From Glycine soja (taxonomy: Eukaryota; Streptophyta; Magnoliopsida; Fabales; Fabaceae): 64,000 nucleotides of DNA. Within the stretch, counting starts at the first letter, position 1; each line of letters opens with the position of its first letter. A program made the translations under genes and the position numbers. Location: the NCBI RefSeq assembly GCF_004193775.1, contig NC_041008.1, positions 7,518,731-7,582,730 on the forward strand, in the 5' to 3' direction. This document shows positions 46,101 through 59,741 of this stretch, one piece after another. The notes under the pieces are model-generated. The model was not told the DNA's origin and made no database searches. It worked only from the letters and a program-made list of their open reading frames with translations.

Positions 46101-49100
46101 TAAAAAATATAGTTCATATAAATTAAAAAAATAAAATTATAAGAATATAGTATTTAAATCATTTTATAGATAAATTAAAATGAAATATGTAATTTATTAA
46201 AGGAGACTAGACTTATTTACAAGATAACGTACTTAAATCTATAAATTATTTATCATATATTTAAAATATAATTTATATGTTCAAAACAATATTTATTGCA
46301 AATTTTAATTATAATATAAATTATATATTTAAAATATTTATTTAGCATAAATTTATACAAAATAAATATTTATTGTGCGCACAGATTAAAATACTAGGCT
46401 TTTTAACACGCGTATATAAAGGGAGATTAAGCTCTTGAGTCTGGAGTGTTCCTTGCCCAGCCCATTCAGAAAAAAAAACAATTAAAGGGAGATTAATATG
46501 CTTAATTACTATTTTGTAGCAAACAAAATGGAAAGACCACCAAAGGCGGCTAACAAGTGATGCTGCTATAGCATGTGTCAAACTCAAAGGCATATTCCAG
46601 AGAGTTTAAGATTGTCTGTTTTCATTTTTTAAGCATTGACTCAGGCTTATGGTTCCATGCCATAATCGTACCCGGTTTACGAATTTAAATTGTAATAATT
46701 AAGAACTTATGGCTTTTGGCTAGCTAGAAAGGTTTTTTTTTATATATAAATCACATGTATATTTTTTTATTGAAGACAATCTTATTTAAATGGGATAAAA
46801 TTATTATGGGTGTAAGAAGGTTTTTATATTCATGTTTCTTGTGTATAAGGGGTTTTTATATTTTCACGCAGATTTTGGAAGATAAGATGATCTTCTGAAG
46901 GAGAGTGTATATAGTGTTAGAGAGAGTTGTTTACCTAAGACTTCTTAAGCTTATTATAAGAGTTTTATTGAGCTTATTAATTAGAGCAGTGTTTCTTGTG
47001 TGATGAGACATGGGAGATGCTTTGGAGGTGAATCGCTTGATTTGTAGTGTCTCTTATTAACATATTGTGTGTTTCTCATAGTTACTAAAGGGACTCTAGT
47101 ATGCAAGAGAATGGTATACTCGAGTGTGGGAAACATTGAGTTGTAGTAAGATGATTGTTAATACAAATTTACAATGTTTATATTAATAGTTATTATAATC
47201 TAATTTCTATTAAACAAAATTTATATCGACAAGAACAACCCTAAGATTAAACTACTAATAAATTATTCTTTATAATGAAATAAATTTTAAAAACTTTTAG
47301 ACCATCATTTACTTTTATAAATTGAAATAATCTCTTTCTCATCTAGAATGATACAATCTTTGAATGACTTCAACATTTTGCAAATTGAATATCGTTTAAA
47401 CTATATTTCTGAGTAACAAAAACTTCTGCCCCTTGAGTTCCTTTGCCCGTCTCATAATTAATATCTGATATGCGTACGTGGACGCAGAAAGTTCACAATC
47501 GTCCCTCCTTATTGTCTCAGTGTCTGCATCTCTGTTAGTTAAACATTTAGGGTTATAAAATAAAGTCTAGTGCAAAAAGGATTACGCATTTATGGGATTG
47601 ATGCCTGCAGCTGATAGGTCTCAAAATGTTCTCTTATATATATACAAGTTTCTTTTTATAACTTTAATTTATTGTATTTTTAGCTGACTTTGTATAAACC
47701 TCTAATTATAATAAGGACACCTAATTTTACATTTTTATTTTATTTTTTTCTAAATAAAAATAAGAGAAATTTATTAAAATTTAAAAATAAAATATATTTT
47801 TAGTCTTTATAATTTCTGTCAAATGTGATCAAAAGTCTCTATACTTTTTGTATCCATAAAATTGGTTGTCAAACGTTAAAAAATATGCGAATAATTATTC
47901 TCTAAGAATTTATTATGTGTTTTTTTATTTTAAAATGATTAGATTCACATTTCTTTTTAGTTTGAGAACAAAATTTATCAATATGAAAATATAAGAATCT
48001 TGATAGATCATGTTTGACCGAAAATTGAGAACTTAGAATTAGAACACATTCCCCCCCCCAAAAAAAAAAATACTATATATGATGAAACAATTGTTACAAG
48101 GAGGTTTGAAAGTATTTTAGCATGATGTTTGAGTGCTGTTTATTATGCTGAATTAATTAGCTAACCTAGTTAACTCAAGCAAAAGAATAATGTTCGAATT
48201 GGCTTGGGTCTTCGTTTTTTTTTTTTTACTGCAATTGGTTTGGGTCTTAATCACCTAATAAGTAATAGGCTACCTTTAAGAATTTTACCAAGCAAAATCA
48301 TTCAATTTAAGAAATCGCTAATTGTTTTATAATAACTGCTAATAAATAACCTTTTCTTTATCGTAACTTGATCAGGGTAATTTATCTAAGCTTTAAAAGG
48401 GAATTGTATAACTTGTTAGAATTCTTTTTCTCACATTACTACTTTTAACTTACGAAATAGTACTCAAATATTTTTAGTTTTATTTTTTAAATAAAGTTAT
48501 ATAATTATGATTTTTTTTGTGTGCGTGTTTTGTAAGACCTGCCGAAAATATATATTGTAATTGAGAAAAACATTTAACAAAAAACACAAAAATGAATGTA
48601 TTTCTCAGTTGAAAATGCTTTTTTTGTTAGTGGGTAATTGGAAAGGAAAAAACGAGAATTGCAAGTTAAGTCTTGATTTTGGGAGCATCATATTCAACTT
48701 GAATCAATTGGAAACAAATAATTGAAAATTTCCTCCGGTCCCCGTTAGCTTAAAGTTTTTATAGGACACATCTTCCATTTTCCTAAAAAGGTCACTTGAC
48801 TATTGACGAATAGGGCAATCTTATCATATAAAGTGAACCAGCAATTAATTTTTAGATTCTAGAGATTGTGTTCCTATTGGAGTTTTCCATAAAAGGTTAA
48901 GAACCCTCAAATTTTCAACATTGTATTAGGAACTTAATTAACAAGTGTCCCAGTCCATAAAAACGTCTGAAAAACATACAAAGGGCTACATTTAAAACCA
49001 AATCATAATCCAAGCATAAATAGTTTTAGCTTTTGCTTTGGACGATGACAATGCACTGCACCCATTTGTAGCCATCTTGCAGCCTTTTGTAAGATTCTTG

Positions 49101-50170
49101 ACCACCAATTTACCGTGATGTTGGTAAAACTTTCGACTCATTATGAGCGAATTTTTCATTATTGAGTGAGATAGGTATGATTAACTGTTACTAGGTGATC
49201 GACTTCTTTTTTATTTTTTAATCATTACGTGACCTGTGATATATATATATATATAAATTTATTCTATGTGTTTGTTTTGAAAGTTAATGGTAAAAATGAT
49301 TAAAAATTATATGCAGTAAACATGCATTTGAGGACGCACAAATAAATGCTTACTCATAAATTCTTACTATATGAGAGTTTATATCAGAAATTTTATTATT
49401 AAACTTATTAAAATAAGCTTAAAAGAACTTATTTTAGTAAATTTCACTAATAAATTTATTGAAAGAAGTTTAAAAAAGTTTAAGTCATTTTTTAAGTTGA
49501 AATGGTTAGTTTCATGAAAAAATCTCAACATTCCTTGAGTAATTGTCAATTTTAATTTTTTAAATCTTCAAAAACTTTAAACTTACACACCGATTATTTA
49601 TAAGTAGACAAAGTCCGCAGTCAAAAATAAGTAGACAAAGTCTATATGCTGCAACTTTTTTTTAAAACGATTAAGACATCATATTATTTAACACGGTTTG
49701 ATTGAGTAAGTTTGACATAAAATAATTCAGTAAAACTATTGCTATTGTAGTTTATCTCAAAACTAGAATATCACCTGTGAAAAAGTTGACAACAGATGTT
49801 AATCTCAACGTGAATACACATAAAATCTTTACGCGATTAAAAAAAATCTTATTATTTCATAAACACACATCCAACTACATAAACTTATTTTTTTTATTGT
49901 TATATATTTTTAAATATAAAATAGATCATAATTTTTAGTTAAGTGTGACAACATTTCTATATAACTATAGTAAGTCACTTGCTTTCAATACATTACTTCT
50001 TTGTAGGGTGTCACATGGTTGGACACATTTGCTGTGCCTTTCAAAATTGGCATGACCATAATTCATAAACATTATCATTTCCAATCCACGGGAACACCAT
50101 AAACCAACAAGCTCCAAGAAGAAGGATTTACCACAAAGGGTGTGAGAATATGAAGAGAGTTGAAAAGGAT
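43200..50170. other. AT-rich intergenic, no gene supported
   Basis: About 7 kb upstream of the MADS-box gene. Short frames only, none with recognisable domains. It contains a TA microsatellite at about 45999-46020. A region of repeated AATTTTAAAATT words at about 44805-45250 may be an old MITE (GTATTTTTGGATAAAA near the left edge, TTATCCAAATAC near the right), but its ends are not clean. Confidence 0.45.
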
Positions 50171-50174
50171 AAAA

Positions 50175-50204
50175 GGGGGAGGGGGGAGGGGGGGGGGGGG
50201 GGGG
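50175..50204 (+). repeat. G-rich tract with a 17-base G run
   Basis: GGGGG, A, GGGGGG, A, then 17 consecutive G (50188-50204). It could form a G-quadruplex. It could also be a sequencing-length artefact. Confidence 0.8.
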
Positions 50205-50209
50205 TGTGA

Positions 50210-53200
50210 AATGAAATAAAGTGAGAATTGAAGTCACATGACATTAATAATTTTTCTACACATGTGGGGTCCAATGATATATTCCACACAACATCACCAA
50301 TAACTTATTATCCCCTTAGGCTTTTAGGGTGGGTAGTTTAGGGCTTCTAGTTGGAGAAAGCTTTCATGGGTGTGGAAAGGGACATTAATGCCAGTCTCCA
50401 TTTTTGGGGTGTGGCCCCCTCTCACTGTTGCCATCAGCCACTTGAGCTTTCAAGTCCTCTCATCTCATCACCACTACTGAGCGTGCTTGCTGGCTTTGCA
50501 TTGCTTCCCTTTGCAGTGAATAGGGAACAAAGAGTACGCAGTTTTTTGGAATTGTAGTTTGTCTCTTACTTGAAAATTTAATTCATTTCATTTGATTTTT
50601 CCCTAACTTTGCGACCTGAATGGTTGTGGATATTAGGTGGGGAAATGCATGATGATGATGATGATAGTTGCGAGACATGACACTGCACCTTGTTCCCAGC
50701 ATCGAGCGTTGAACTTTAAAAGAGGCCACTTTCATAGCACTGCACCTCATGTGCACCGTGGGGCTAGCTACCCTTTGCATGTTTTCCAATCCCCCCTTTC
50801 ATGTAGAATTTGTGGTAATTTGATCGTGTCCTACTCATTTAATGGAAATTAACTTTCTTTTCGTACTAGGTCATTAATTTGAAGAATCCATCAATAAAAT
50901 TAATAATTATTTTTTGTCAAAAAAAACTTAATTGATAATATTTAGTAAAGTTTCTCTTTTTAACTAGGTGATTTTTTTATCTACGAGATCTAAATTTAAG
51001 ATCTTAACAAATTTGAACTCAATTTTACTTAAATTAATAATATGTTGGCTAGTGGAAATTAATTTAAAATTATATGAATGAAATTCAAAAATAGAAATTT
51101 ATTTTGTGTGCATATCTGTAAATAATGAAAGTGAGATTGAAATATCTTTAATCATATATGACATATTTAAATATATTTAAGGTATTATAAAAAATAATTT
51201 AATTAATTAAAATATAAAAAATAAGAGAAAAAAAGGAAAAAATTAAGAATTGAATCAAAATTGTAAATTTAACAAAATAAATAACGAGACTATAGTTATA
51301 TTTTAGTCAATATAATATGCAAAATTATGTCAGAGAAAATTAAACAAACTTTATATACCTACGTCTTCTTTTATTTGAAAATTATACATAACTTCTTCGA
51401 ATTATTATGATATGCTATATTTACACCCAAATTAAGGAAATGTTAATCATTTAACAAACACATGTCAAACACATGACTTTTATTTTTAAGAATATTTTAA
51501 AAACTAAAATGTGTTTTAATTTACTAATAAATCCTTTGCAATTAGCATGGTTTCAACATTTTTCTCATCCATCCACTACAACAACATGATCAAGCTACAC
51601 AACCAACTCCATTCATTGTAGCAACCATGCTTTAGCCATCATATATTGAATCGCCTCCAACCCCTTAATATCTTCCATTGATCACATCTAACCCATGACT
51701 CGCTAAATTAATCCACCCTTAACAACTGCCACCATGCCACCACCCTCATCCCCTCAAAACCACACCAATTCATTGTTTATATTCTTCCCATCCTGTTAAA
51801 ACCTATAACAAATCCACCACAGTAGAGTTATGTTGTGGTGTTCTACTTAAGAGATCAAAAGTTGTGAGAAGAAATGGGATTGTATTTGGTAGCTAGGATG
51901 ACTTTTACACATTCACAATCACGGCACATGAAGAAATGAAAATTTGCAAATACAGGGTTCGAGCTAGGATCCCAGAGAAGAGGGGGATGGTGGGAAAAGG
52001 CCAGGTTTAATTTATGGGGTTATTTTACAACTCACAGTAACGGAGAAAGAAAAAATGTGTGTGTGGGTGCATGTAATGTATATATCTCAATAATGCAGAG
52101 GAGACGTGTGTAATTGCATGAATGACTTATGTGTATGTTTACTCAAAAGCAAAGTGTATTAACAATAATTTATAAGTAGTAAATTTAAATCTATTCAAAA
52201 TCTCACTTTGTAGGCATTTCTCTTGGTCTCAAGGGAGTTCCTTGGCCACCCGATAATTAGATAAAATTACTTGCAATCTGAACTTACAATAATCCTTTGA
52301 ATTTGATCACTTCTTGTTTTTCCAACATACAAGTGAATCTGAGGGTATCTTCCATTCTTCCCTTTCTTGTCAATTTTTGTACCTAAAAATGTATAGTCAC
52401 TTATACAAATTAAACCCAATCCTGATCGATCAATCATACACCTATTTTTGGGCCATGTACTGGCAAATAACCGAATATTATTACTAGCAAAATATCTCTC
52501 TTGATTTGAAATTTTTTAATTTTTAATTTTAGAAAATAAATGTTAAATTATATTTTTTTTCAATATTTTTATAGGAAAACAAAAACAAAAAAACAAGGTA
52601 AAAAACCATATTTTTATAAATAAAAGTAAAAGATACATAAATTGAAAATATTTTTTCAAACAAAATAACCCTCACCAAAGGGCTTTGCATTCCGTATATA
52701 GAGAGAGTAATTTTACTTACATGACCACATTCACTAGTAAATTAATTATGTTCTACCATTTTTACTTTAGATTTTTTTTCTTGTTTTTTTATAAATATAT
52801 AAGTTTATCTTTCATTCAAAGCAATTTTATTGAAAGTATGTTCCTATCCTAACCGCATGTTTAGGTCTGCATCTTTTGAGTTTTGACAATTTGATTCACA
52901 GGGGGCCTTTTGTAGAAGGAAAAAAAATGTGTGCACGGTAATCATGAATCCTAAATATTATAAATATTATGATTCTTAAGAATGATTAAATGTGTTGGAT
53001 TAATCATAAATAATATTATATAAGTTTCATGCGAAAGTAAAATAATATATTTACTATAATCTTCAAAAGGAAAATATTTACTATAATCTTTAATTATTTA
53101 CCTTATTAGATAATTTAATTAGAATATTGTGATATTTTTATCGTAATTAAACTTATTTTTTAATTAGAGAAACTTAGATTTCTTTCTCCTCTCATGATAA

Positions 53201-53811
53201 TATTGTGGTGTAAACTTTGACCAAAATTTTTTTGGGGAAAAATTGTTTCATGATAACATTATTTTTTAAAAATCACACCAAACATGAAAAATTAACATTT
53301 CCAACTTTAGATTCTTTAAAAACTAAATTTTTTTATTCATAGGAATTGATCGAAGAATTTATAAATGTACACTCCTCACATTGATTTGATGCTGAGCTTG
53401 TTTTTCATTGAAAAAAACGTAAAGTCGTTGGGGCTGCATCCTGAACAGATTTTAGTTGTCACAACTTGAAAGGAAAAATTTATTTTCCTATTAGTTCTCT
53501 TCCAAGATTATGTCTTTTTGTAAAAAAAAAATATAATTTTATTTCATCTTTTCAAAAAGTATTTTTTAAAAATTATCTTCATAAAATGTCATTTTTAAAT
53601 ATAATTTTTTTCTTTAATTTTTTTACTCAAATCTAAACTTAACGGACACATAAATAAGCATCTTATGCATTTTAGTAAAATAAACATTACTATTACAAAA
53701 TACCAAGAAATTTGAAGGCCATAGTGCAAGAATTAATTGAGGTGTCATATAAGTTCAAATAACACCAAATATTTCAGTATTAATTGCGAACTGTTAGGGG
53801 TTTTTTTTTTT
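50210..53811. other. Intergenic, no gene supported
   Basis: AT-rich. A slightly GC-richer, possibly conserved patch at about 50340-50530 has no open frame with recognisable similarity. A GAT trinucleotide run lies at 50651-50665. Confidence 0.4.
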
Positions 53812-55035
53812 CATGAATACATTCTTTCTTTCTTTTGTTTTTTTTCAAATGTACACTACTTTGTAATTTGATTTCTAATATTATATTATATAATATTTTT
53901 AATTGGTTTTAAAATTACTTATTTATTAAATTAAATTTATAATTTTGTTTTTTATTTTTTATTTTTTATTTTTTTAAAGAAAAATATAAAGATAAAGAAA
54001 AATAAAAAATATTGGATAAAATTAGAGTATAATTTTTTAGCTACGTTGTATATAATTTTGTAGTTAAATTTATGTACTGTTGATATTTTTTTGTTATGTT
54101 CGTTAATTAAAAAATAAGAAAATTAGTTATTAGTATTAAAACAAATTAAAAAACAGATTGAAAAAATAATTAATATAATCACACTTTTATTATAACAGAG
54201 ACTCAATCTCCACTTCAAACACGACCACTTAGAAGGTAGATAGAGTAAATGTTACAATCCCCCAAAGCTGTGTGATTATGGTGAATATCAGACTAGTGTT
54301 TTCACGTTATGGCTGTCGATAAATCTATCCATCTTGATATCATGAACTGTGTTGATGTTATTCACTTTACAACATATTTTGTGCGTTTAGGAGAACTCTT
54401 TTGATTTACTATCACACGAATCAAATCAATGTGACAAGGATATGAATGAGATCAGTGGGGTCCTGATATCCAAGGAAAAAGAGGACGGTAAAAAGGTTGT
54501 TCTATTTCAACTCGCTTTCCTACTTAAATAGATGAAGAAGAAAATGAACGAAAAAATAGAAAAAAATGTGAAATTTGATCATAACAGAAACAATTGTTCT
54601 ATCATATCTTCATTTTAAGTTTTTTCTTGTCCAAGTATAATTGTTTAAGTATTTTATTGATAATACAATATAATATTCTTCTATAAATAAATTGTTAAAC
54701 AAAGAGTCTTATCATTTTTAATTAAATCTAATTACATAAATAAACTAATTATATTTAGTAATATAATTATATTAAAAATAATTATATTAGAAAATTCAGA
54801 TATTAAATGAAAATATTCACCTAAAAAATATATTAAGTAAATTAAATAATAAAATAAAAAATAATTATATTTAATAATATCATTTTCTTTAAAAAAAATA
54901 AAATTATAAAATTTAATTTAACAAATAAGTAATTTTAAAACCAATTAAAAAATTGTATAATATAATATTTATACTTTATAATATTTTAAATTTAAAAAAA
55001 AACAAAAAAGAAAGAAAGTGTATTTACATTTTTTT
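53812..55035. mobile_element. AT-rich element with long inverted arms (~140 bp)
   Basis: The left arm (about 53812-53960) and the reverse complement of the right arm (about 54900-55035) share CTTTCTTTCTTTTGTTTTT-like sequence, AATATTATATTATA, then AATTGGTTTTAAAATTACTT and TTAAATTAAATTT. The spacer of about 930 bp is almost entirely A/T and non-coding. Flanking duplications could not be defined because the edges are poly-T/poly-A. Probably a non-autonomous DNA transposon; the superfamily is unknown. Confidence 0.65.
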
Positions 55036-56110
55036 GAATTTGCAGCTGTAAGATCTCTTTGGTCAAATATGAATCAAAACACAAAGTCCAAAATAGTGTA
55101 GATTGGGAATTAAATTACAAAAGTAGTATATATTGAGAGAAAAAAAAAACAAGAGAGAAGATATATTCACACAAAAAAAACCAACAAACCAACTGTTAGG
55201 CGCCGGACCTCTCTAAGTAATCCGTGTAACCTTCACTTTCTCCTGTTAGTTATGAATGGGAAAAGTGAAGAGAAACAATGCATGAAAAAAATGTGCAAAT
55301 GTTCTTTTCGGTATGATGTTGAATTGGTGGTAATGGCTTAGAAAAACATGTTTGGATCCCCATGACATGGATCACTAACACTATGTTCAAAAACATTGAG
55401 AATAGAATAATCATGTAAATTAATTTCTACAAATTATATTCGAAATGTAAAACTAATAACCTATAAAACAACTTGTGTTTGGATTCACATTGTTTATGTG
55501 TGTATCATCATTTTTTTATGTCAAATTTATTGTAGATGTAGAAGTTATTAAGAGTTGTTTTTCACTTGACGTGTGTTTTAACATCCGATAATTTAAATTG
55601 AACACGCTCTTATAGTTAGTTGCTTTTATGACAAACGTGGATTGATGGCGCTCAACTAAACACGCATGAAATGTTGTATGATTTGCTGTTTAACTTGTTA
55701 GAAAATAAAAATGATGGGGGAAGGAATTGAAAAAAAAAATGGTTGATTTAACATGCTACTAAGTACTAATTGTTTTCTACAAAACTCGCTCGAAATAAGT
55801 AGGCTCACATAGTCTTGTAAGTTATAGACTGATTGTCTGAGTTTCAAACCAAAATGACAAGATTTTTTAGGCATTTTGAAGTGCAATTTAATCATCTGCA
55901 CACTTTATTTTTATGACAATTTAATCTCACCCCCAGCTGAAAATTTTCATGAGTTTGGTCTTAATATATTCTTAAAGCCCACTTTATCTTTCCATGTAGG
56001 CCTATGGATTATGGGTTGGAAAGTTCATGAGAGTTCACCCGTGGTTTACTATAATTAGTTACAATTATATATAATTGATGAAATATCCATTACAAAAAAT
56101 CAAATTAAAC
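55036..56110. other. Intergenic, no gene supported
   Basis: AT-rich sequence without recognisable coding or structured elements. Confidence 0.4.
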
Positions 56111-56119
56111 TCATTATGG

Positions 56120-56720
56120 AAAGTGATAAATATCAATGAATTCTAGATTGGGAAATCTAAAAAACAATATGCATTCTAAATTACTCAATCCTAAACTATG
56201 TTACATAGGTTATGGACCATCAATTTTGAAAGTTAGTATAGTTATGGATTTAATAATATGAAACACAAGATGCATTCTAGATTACTCAATCCAAAACTAT
56301 ACCAATATAATTCTGGAATAAATGACTGATAAGTAATACAATATAGTTATGAATTGGGTATTCTTGAATGTATATTGTAGTCAAGATTATCTAATCTAGA
56401 ACTGTTACATAACTTTTGGATCATCTATTCTGATATTATGTTATTAGTATATTTTTGAATTGAATAATCAAGAACACAATATGCATTTTGGATTACTCAG
56501 TCCAGAATTATACTAACATAACTGCAGAATTTCTTATCCAAAAAGAAATATATTTTGCTTACTAATTATACTAACATATTCTGGTATTATGTTAGTATAT
56601 TTTTTAATTGAACAATCAGGAACACAATATGCATTTTGCATTACTCAGTCCAGAATTATACTAACATAATTGCAGAATTTCTTGTCCAAAAAAAATAAAA
56701 ATTTTGCTTACGAATTACCC
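56120..56720. repeat. Decayed tandem array
   Basis: The last two units (starting about 56472 and 56620, 148-bp period) are nearly identical and share AACACAATATGCATTTTG, ATTACTCAGTCCAGAATTAT and GCAGAATTTCTT. Older, more diverged units carrying ATGCATTCTA(A/G)ATTACTCAATCC occur at about 56161 and 56262. Confidence 0.75.
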
Positions 56721-59590
56721 AATCCAAAAATATAAGGAGAGGTTAAAAAAAACCTTATCAACTTAGTGTGACCAATGGCTTCACCATCTACATAAGAAAT
56801 TAGAAGACGAAAGAAGGGAATGTCTCCTTCAATAACTCAAATTGTTGTTTTGAGCAAGGGAAATCAACGAGGGAGGTTGACAGAGAGAGACAACGAGACT
56901 TTCAGAGGGAGAAAAATAGAAGGAACAAGCAAGAAGATGTAATGGGGTGAATGAAGGTGTAGGTCAAATGAGAAGAAAGAAAGTGAGAGGCCAAGTTATA
57001 GTACATAGAGATATTTTGGGGATTTTAATAATTCAAGAGGTGCAAGTAGAAAAAAGGGACAGGGCGCAAAAGCCTAATTAAAATGGGCTATGTTATGTTC
57101 TTTACAAAAGATGATTTTACAACTTTTTTTTTTTCTTAAGTGTTAAAGTTTTGGGAACATGCACTTACAAGGACTGCTCGAAAACAAAACTAAGCGTAAG
57201 CACTAAGCACTCACAATGAGTAGGACTAAATCTCTGCATATTTAAACAGGGAGAAATGTGAAGAACATACCTTTATTTGATCATTCTCTATTTTATTTTA
57301 TTAGTTAAAATTTATTAAGTTCCATATATCATATCTAATTAACCTTAAAACTAAAAAGGCAACTATATATTGTTTCAAAATTGTGTTAAAAAACACTTTT
57401 TTCAACGTTTTTTTTTTTGTAAGGTTAGGCAAATAAAAAACTATTTTCCAATTTTTTTTTCATATAGTTTCTACTGGGGATATTATTATGTGGAGTACAA
57501 CTCGTGGAAAGCGTGGACTTAGGAGAAATGCGTGACTCAAAGTAATCTTTGCCTCCAATAGATGACTGCATCACTTTTCCATCACAGAGGGATACATAAA
57601 ACCAAATCAATTCCATTGGCCTTTATAATGCTTGATGTCTTATTCTCCCCGAATATGCCAAATGTGACAAAGTAACACCAAAAGTCGTGAATCTTGAGGT
57701 AATTAATGTTCTTTATATTCAACATAGGTTATTAGTTAGTTGGGTGTTATAAGAGGGTTTGGTTCCACAAATTGCCAAACCTTGTATTGTGTTGTTCATC
57801 TTTTGATTGTGTCCGAGTAAGACTGGGTTAATATAGAAACAGCCAGCTATTCCACCTGTTTGAAAGACAATTTGACTCTTGGATCTTGTCAACGCTACAC
57901 AATTACAAACTTAGTCAACCAATATCTAATATCTAATTCAGGAGGCAACTTTCCTTTTTACTATAAGCACAAACATACCCTAATTATTTTTTGTGCTAAT
58001 ATGCACATCTTATATGTCAATAACACATTTTTTTAACACACTCTAATATATTTTAATTGAAATTTATTAAAAATTATTTTATTTCTTACATAAACAATCC
58101 TACTCAAATCAGATAAAAATATAAATATATTTTCATATTTCAAATTCAAACTTACTACCGTATAAAAAAATAACTCAAAATTACTTATTAAACAAAAACA
58201 ATAGTTACATTACATGATCTATGATGCACTTGATAATATTACTTATTTTTATTTTTATTTTTCTATCATACTGTACTATTTACTATATTTATTCCTGGTG
58301 CTTCTCTTAGTCTATGTATCAATTAGGCTTAAGTATCTACGGATGATTTCCCATTTTATAATAACACAATGTCAATGTGGCATGAAACATACAAAAGGGC
58401 ATCTTGGTCAATGACACATTTTCTCTCATGAGGAGACTGTTTCTCTGCACATCTCTTCTACATTGCGTGTTGGACTCCATACACTTGCTGAGACTGACGT
58501 GACATTATTAATTTTGCTTCTTTTTATTTCACACGGTTTTGTTTGAAAATGAGTAACCATTTATTTTGCTTTTATTTCGACAAACAGTGACAATCATCAA
58601 ATTATATAACTTTTCAAAAATTAATTTGTGTGTATAAATAATATTTTAGTAAATTTATATACAATAATACCTTGCTTTTTCGGATAATAAAATACAATTA
58701 AGTATGATTCTAAATGTTTTGCAAGTCTCAAAATTAAAATAAGTTTATTAATATTTCTTAATAAAATTAATTTGTGCATTAAATTGGCTTTCTTAAAAAG
58801 TTATTCAAACCGGTGATTTTGCAGCAATCCAACTTACCATTACAATAATAACTATTTTGTGTGTGTGCATGTTATAATAATATCTATAGTTCTGCAGTAA
58901 AAAAATTATCTATAGTTCTTTACGACCCTCTTCGTACATTCCTGTTTACATAATTAAATAATATTTAATTTTTAAAGTTTCAGTTTTTATATTATCATTT
59001 AATTCATCCAATCAAAATATACGTTGGGTTAAATAATTTTTTTACATGTAATTAAAATTGGTAAATTTGATTTTAGTTTTTGTTAGAATCAATTTTTTTT
59101 CTATTGTTATATATACTAGTAATTCCTTAATTTATAATCTCAAGGTACTCTTTCAATTGCCATAAAAAAAAAAAAGCACTCATTCATTTTTTTTATATAA
59201 AAAAAGTACACATTCACAGGATTCTTGTTTTTAAATATAAATAATTTAAAATAAAATATTGTATAATTTATAAAGAAATCAAGCTCTAGCACAAATAAAA
59301 TGACTTAATGAAATCATAAATTAATAAAAAAATAATTTAGACCAAGACATTTCTTGTAAGAGACACTTTTGTTCAAATTTAAAATATCCATTGTATGATA
59401 GAGTTGGCTCTTCTACAAAACAATTTCTCCATATATAATTTGAATCCGGAAAACTTACCTATAGAAAATACAACATATACAACTTAAACTAAATAATATA
59501 TTAGTTAACAGTTAATATTTTTGATAATATATTAGTACTACTAGACAAGTATGAAAGCATGAATGCTACCATAAGACGAAAGGGAAAAAA
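56721..59590. other. Intergenic, no gene supported
   Basis: AT-rich; a minus-strand frame at 57425-57616 and a plus-strand frame at 58214-58414 have no recognisable domain or codon pattern. Confidence 0.4.
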
Positions 59591-59599
59591 AACACACGT

Positions 59600-59741
59600 T
59601 TGCCTATTCCCGAATTTGACATTTTCCCGGTATATTCCCCCTAAAAAAAAACCTAACAAGACCAACTGAATCTCGTATTATTCCATTATCATTTCCAAAT
59701 CCTCTTCTCTTTTCTTCCCATCCTACGATTCTTTCTCCATA
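59600..59741 (+). promoter_or_regulatory. Putative 5' leader of the glutaredoxin-DEP gene
   Basis: CT-rich sequence (CCTCTTCTCTTTTCTTCCCA) directly before the start codon is typical of plant 5' leaders. A weak TATA-like GGTATATTCC lies at about 59630. Confidence 0.4.

Noticed and set aside
50340..50560. Possible microRNA precursor or conserved non-coding gene in a GC-richer patch
   Set aside because: I could not match any known plant miRNA sequence, and no long hairpin was evident by eye.
43200..59600. A second MADS-box gene (for example SOC1) expected beside AGL6
   Set aside because: No MADS-domain or K-domain exon was recognised on either strand in this interval or between 35.5 and 36.6 kb.
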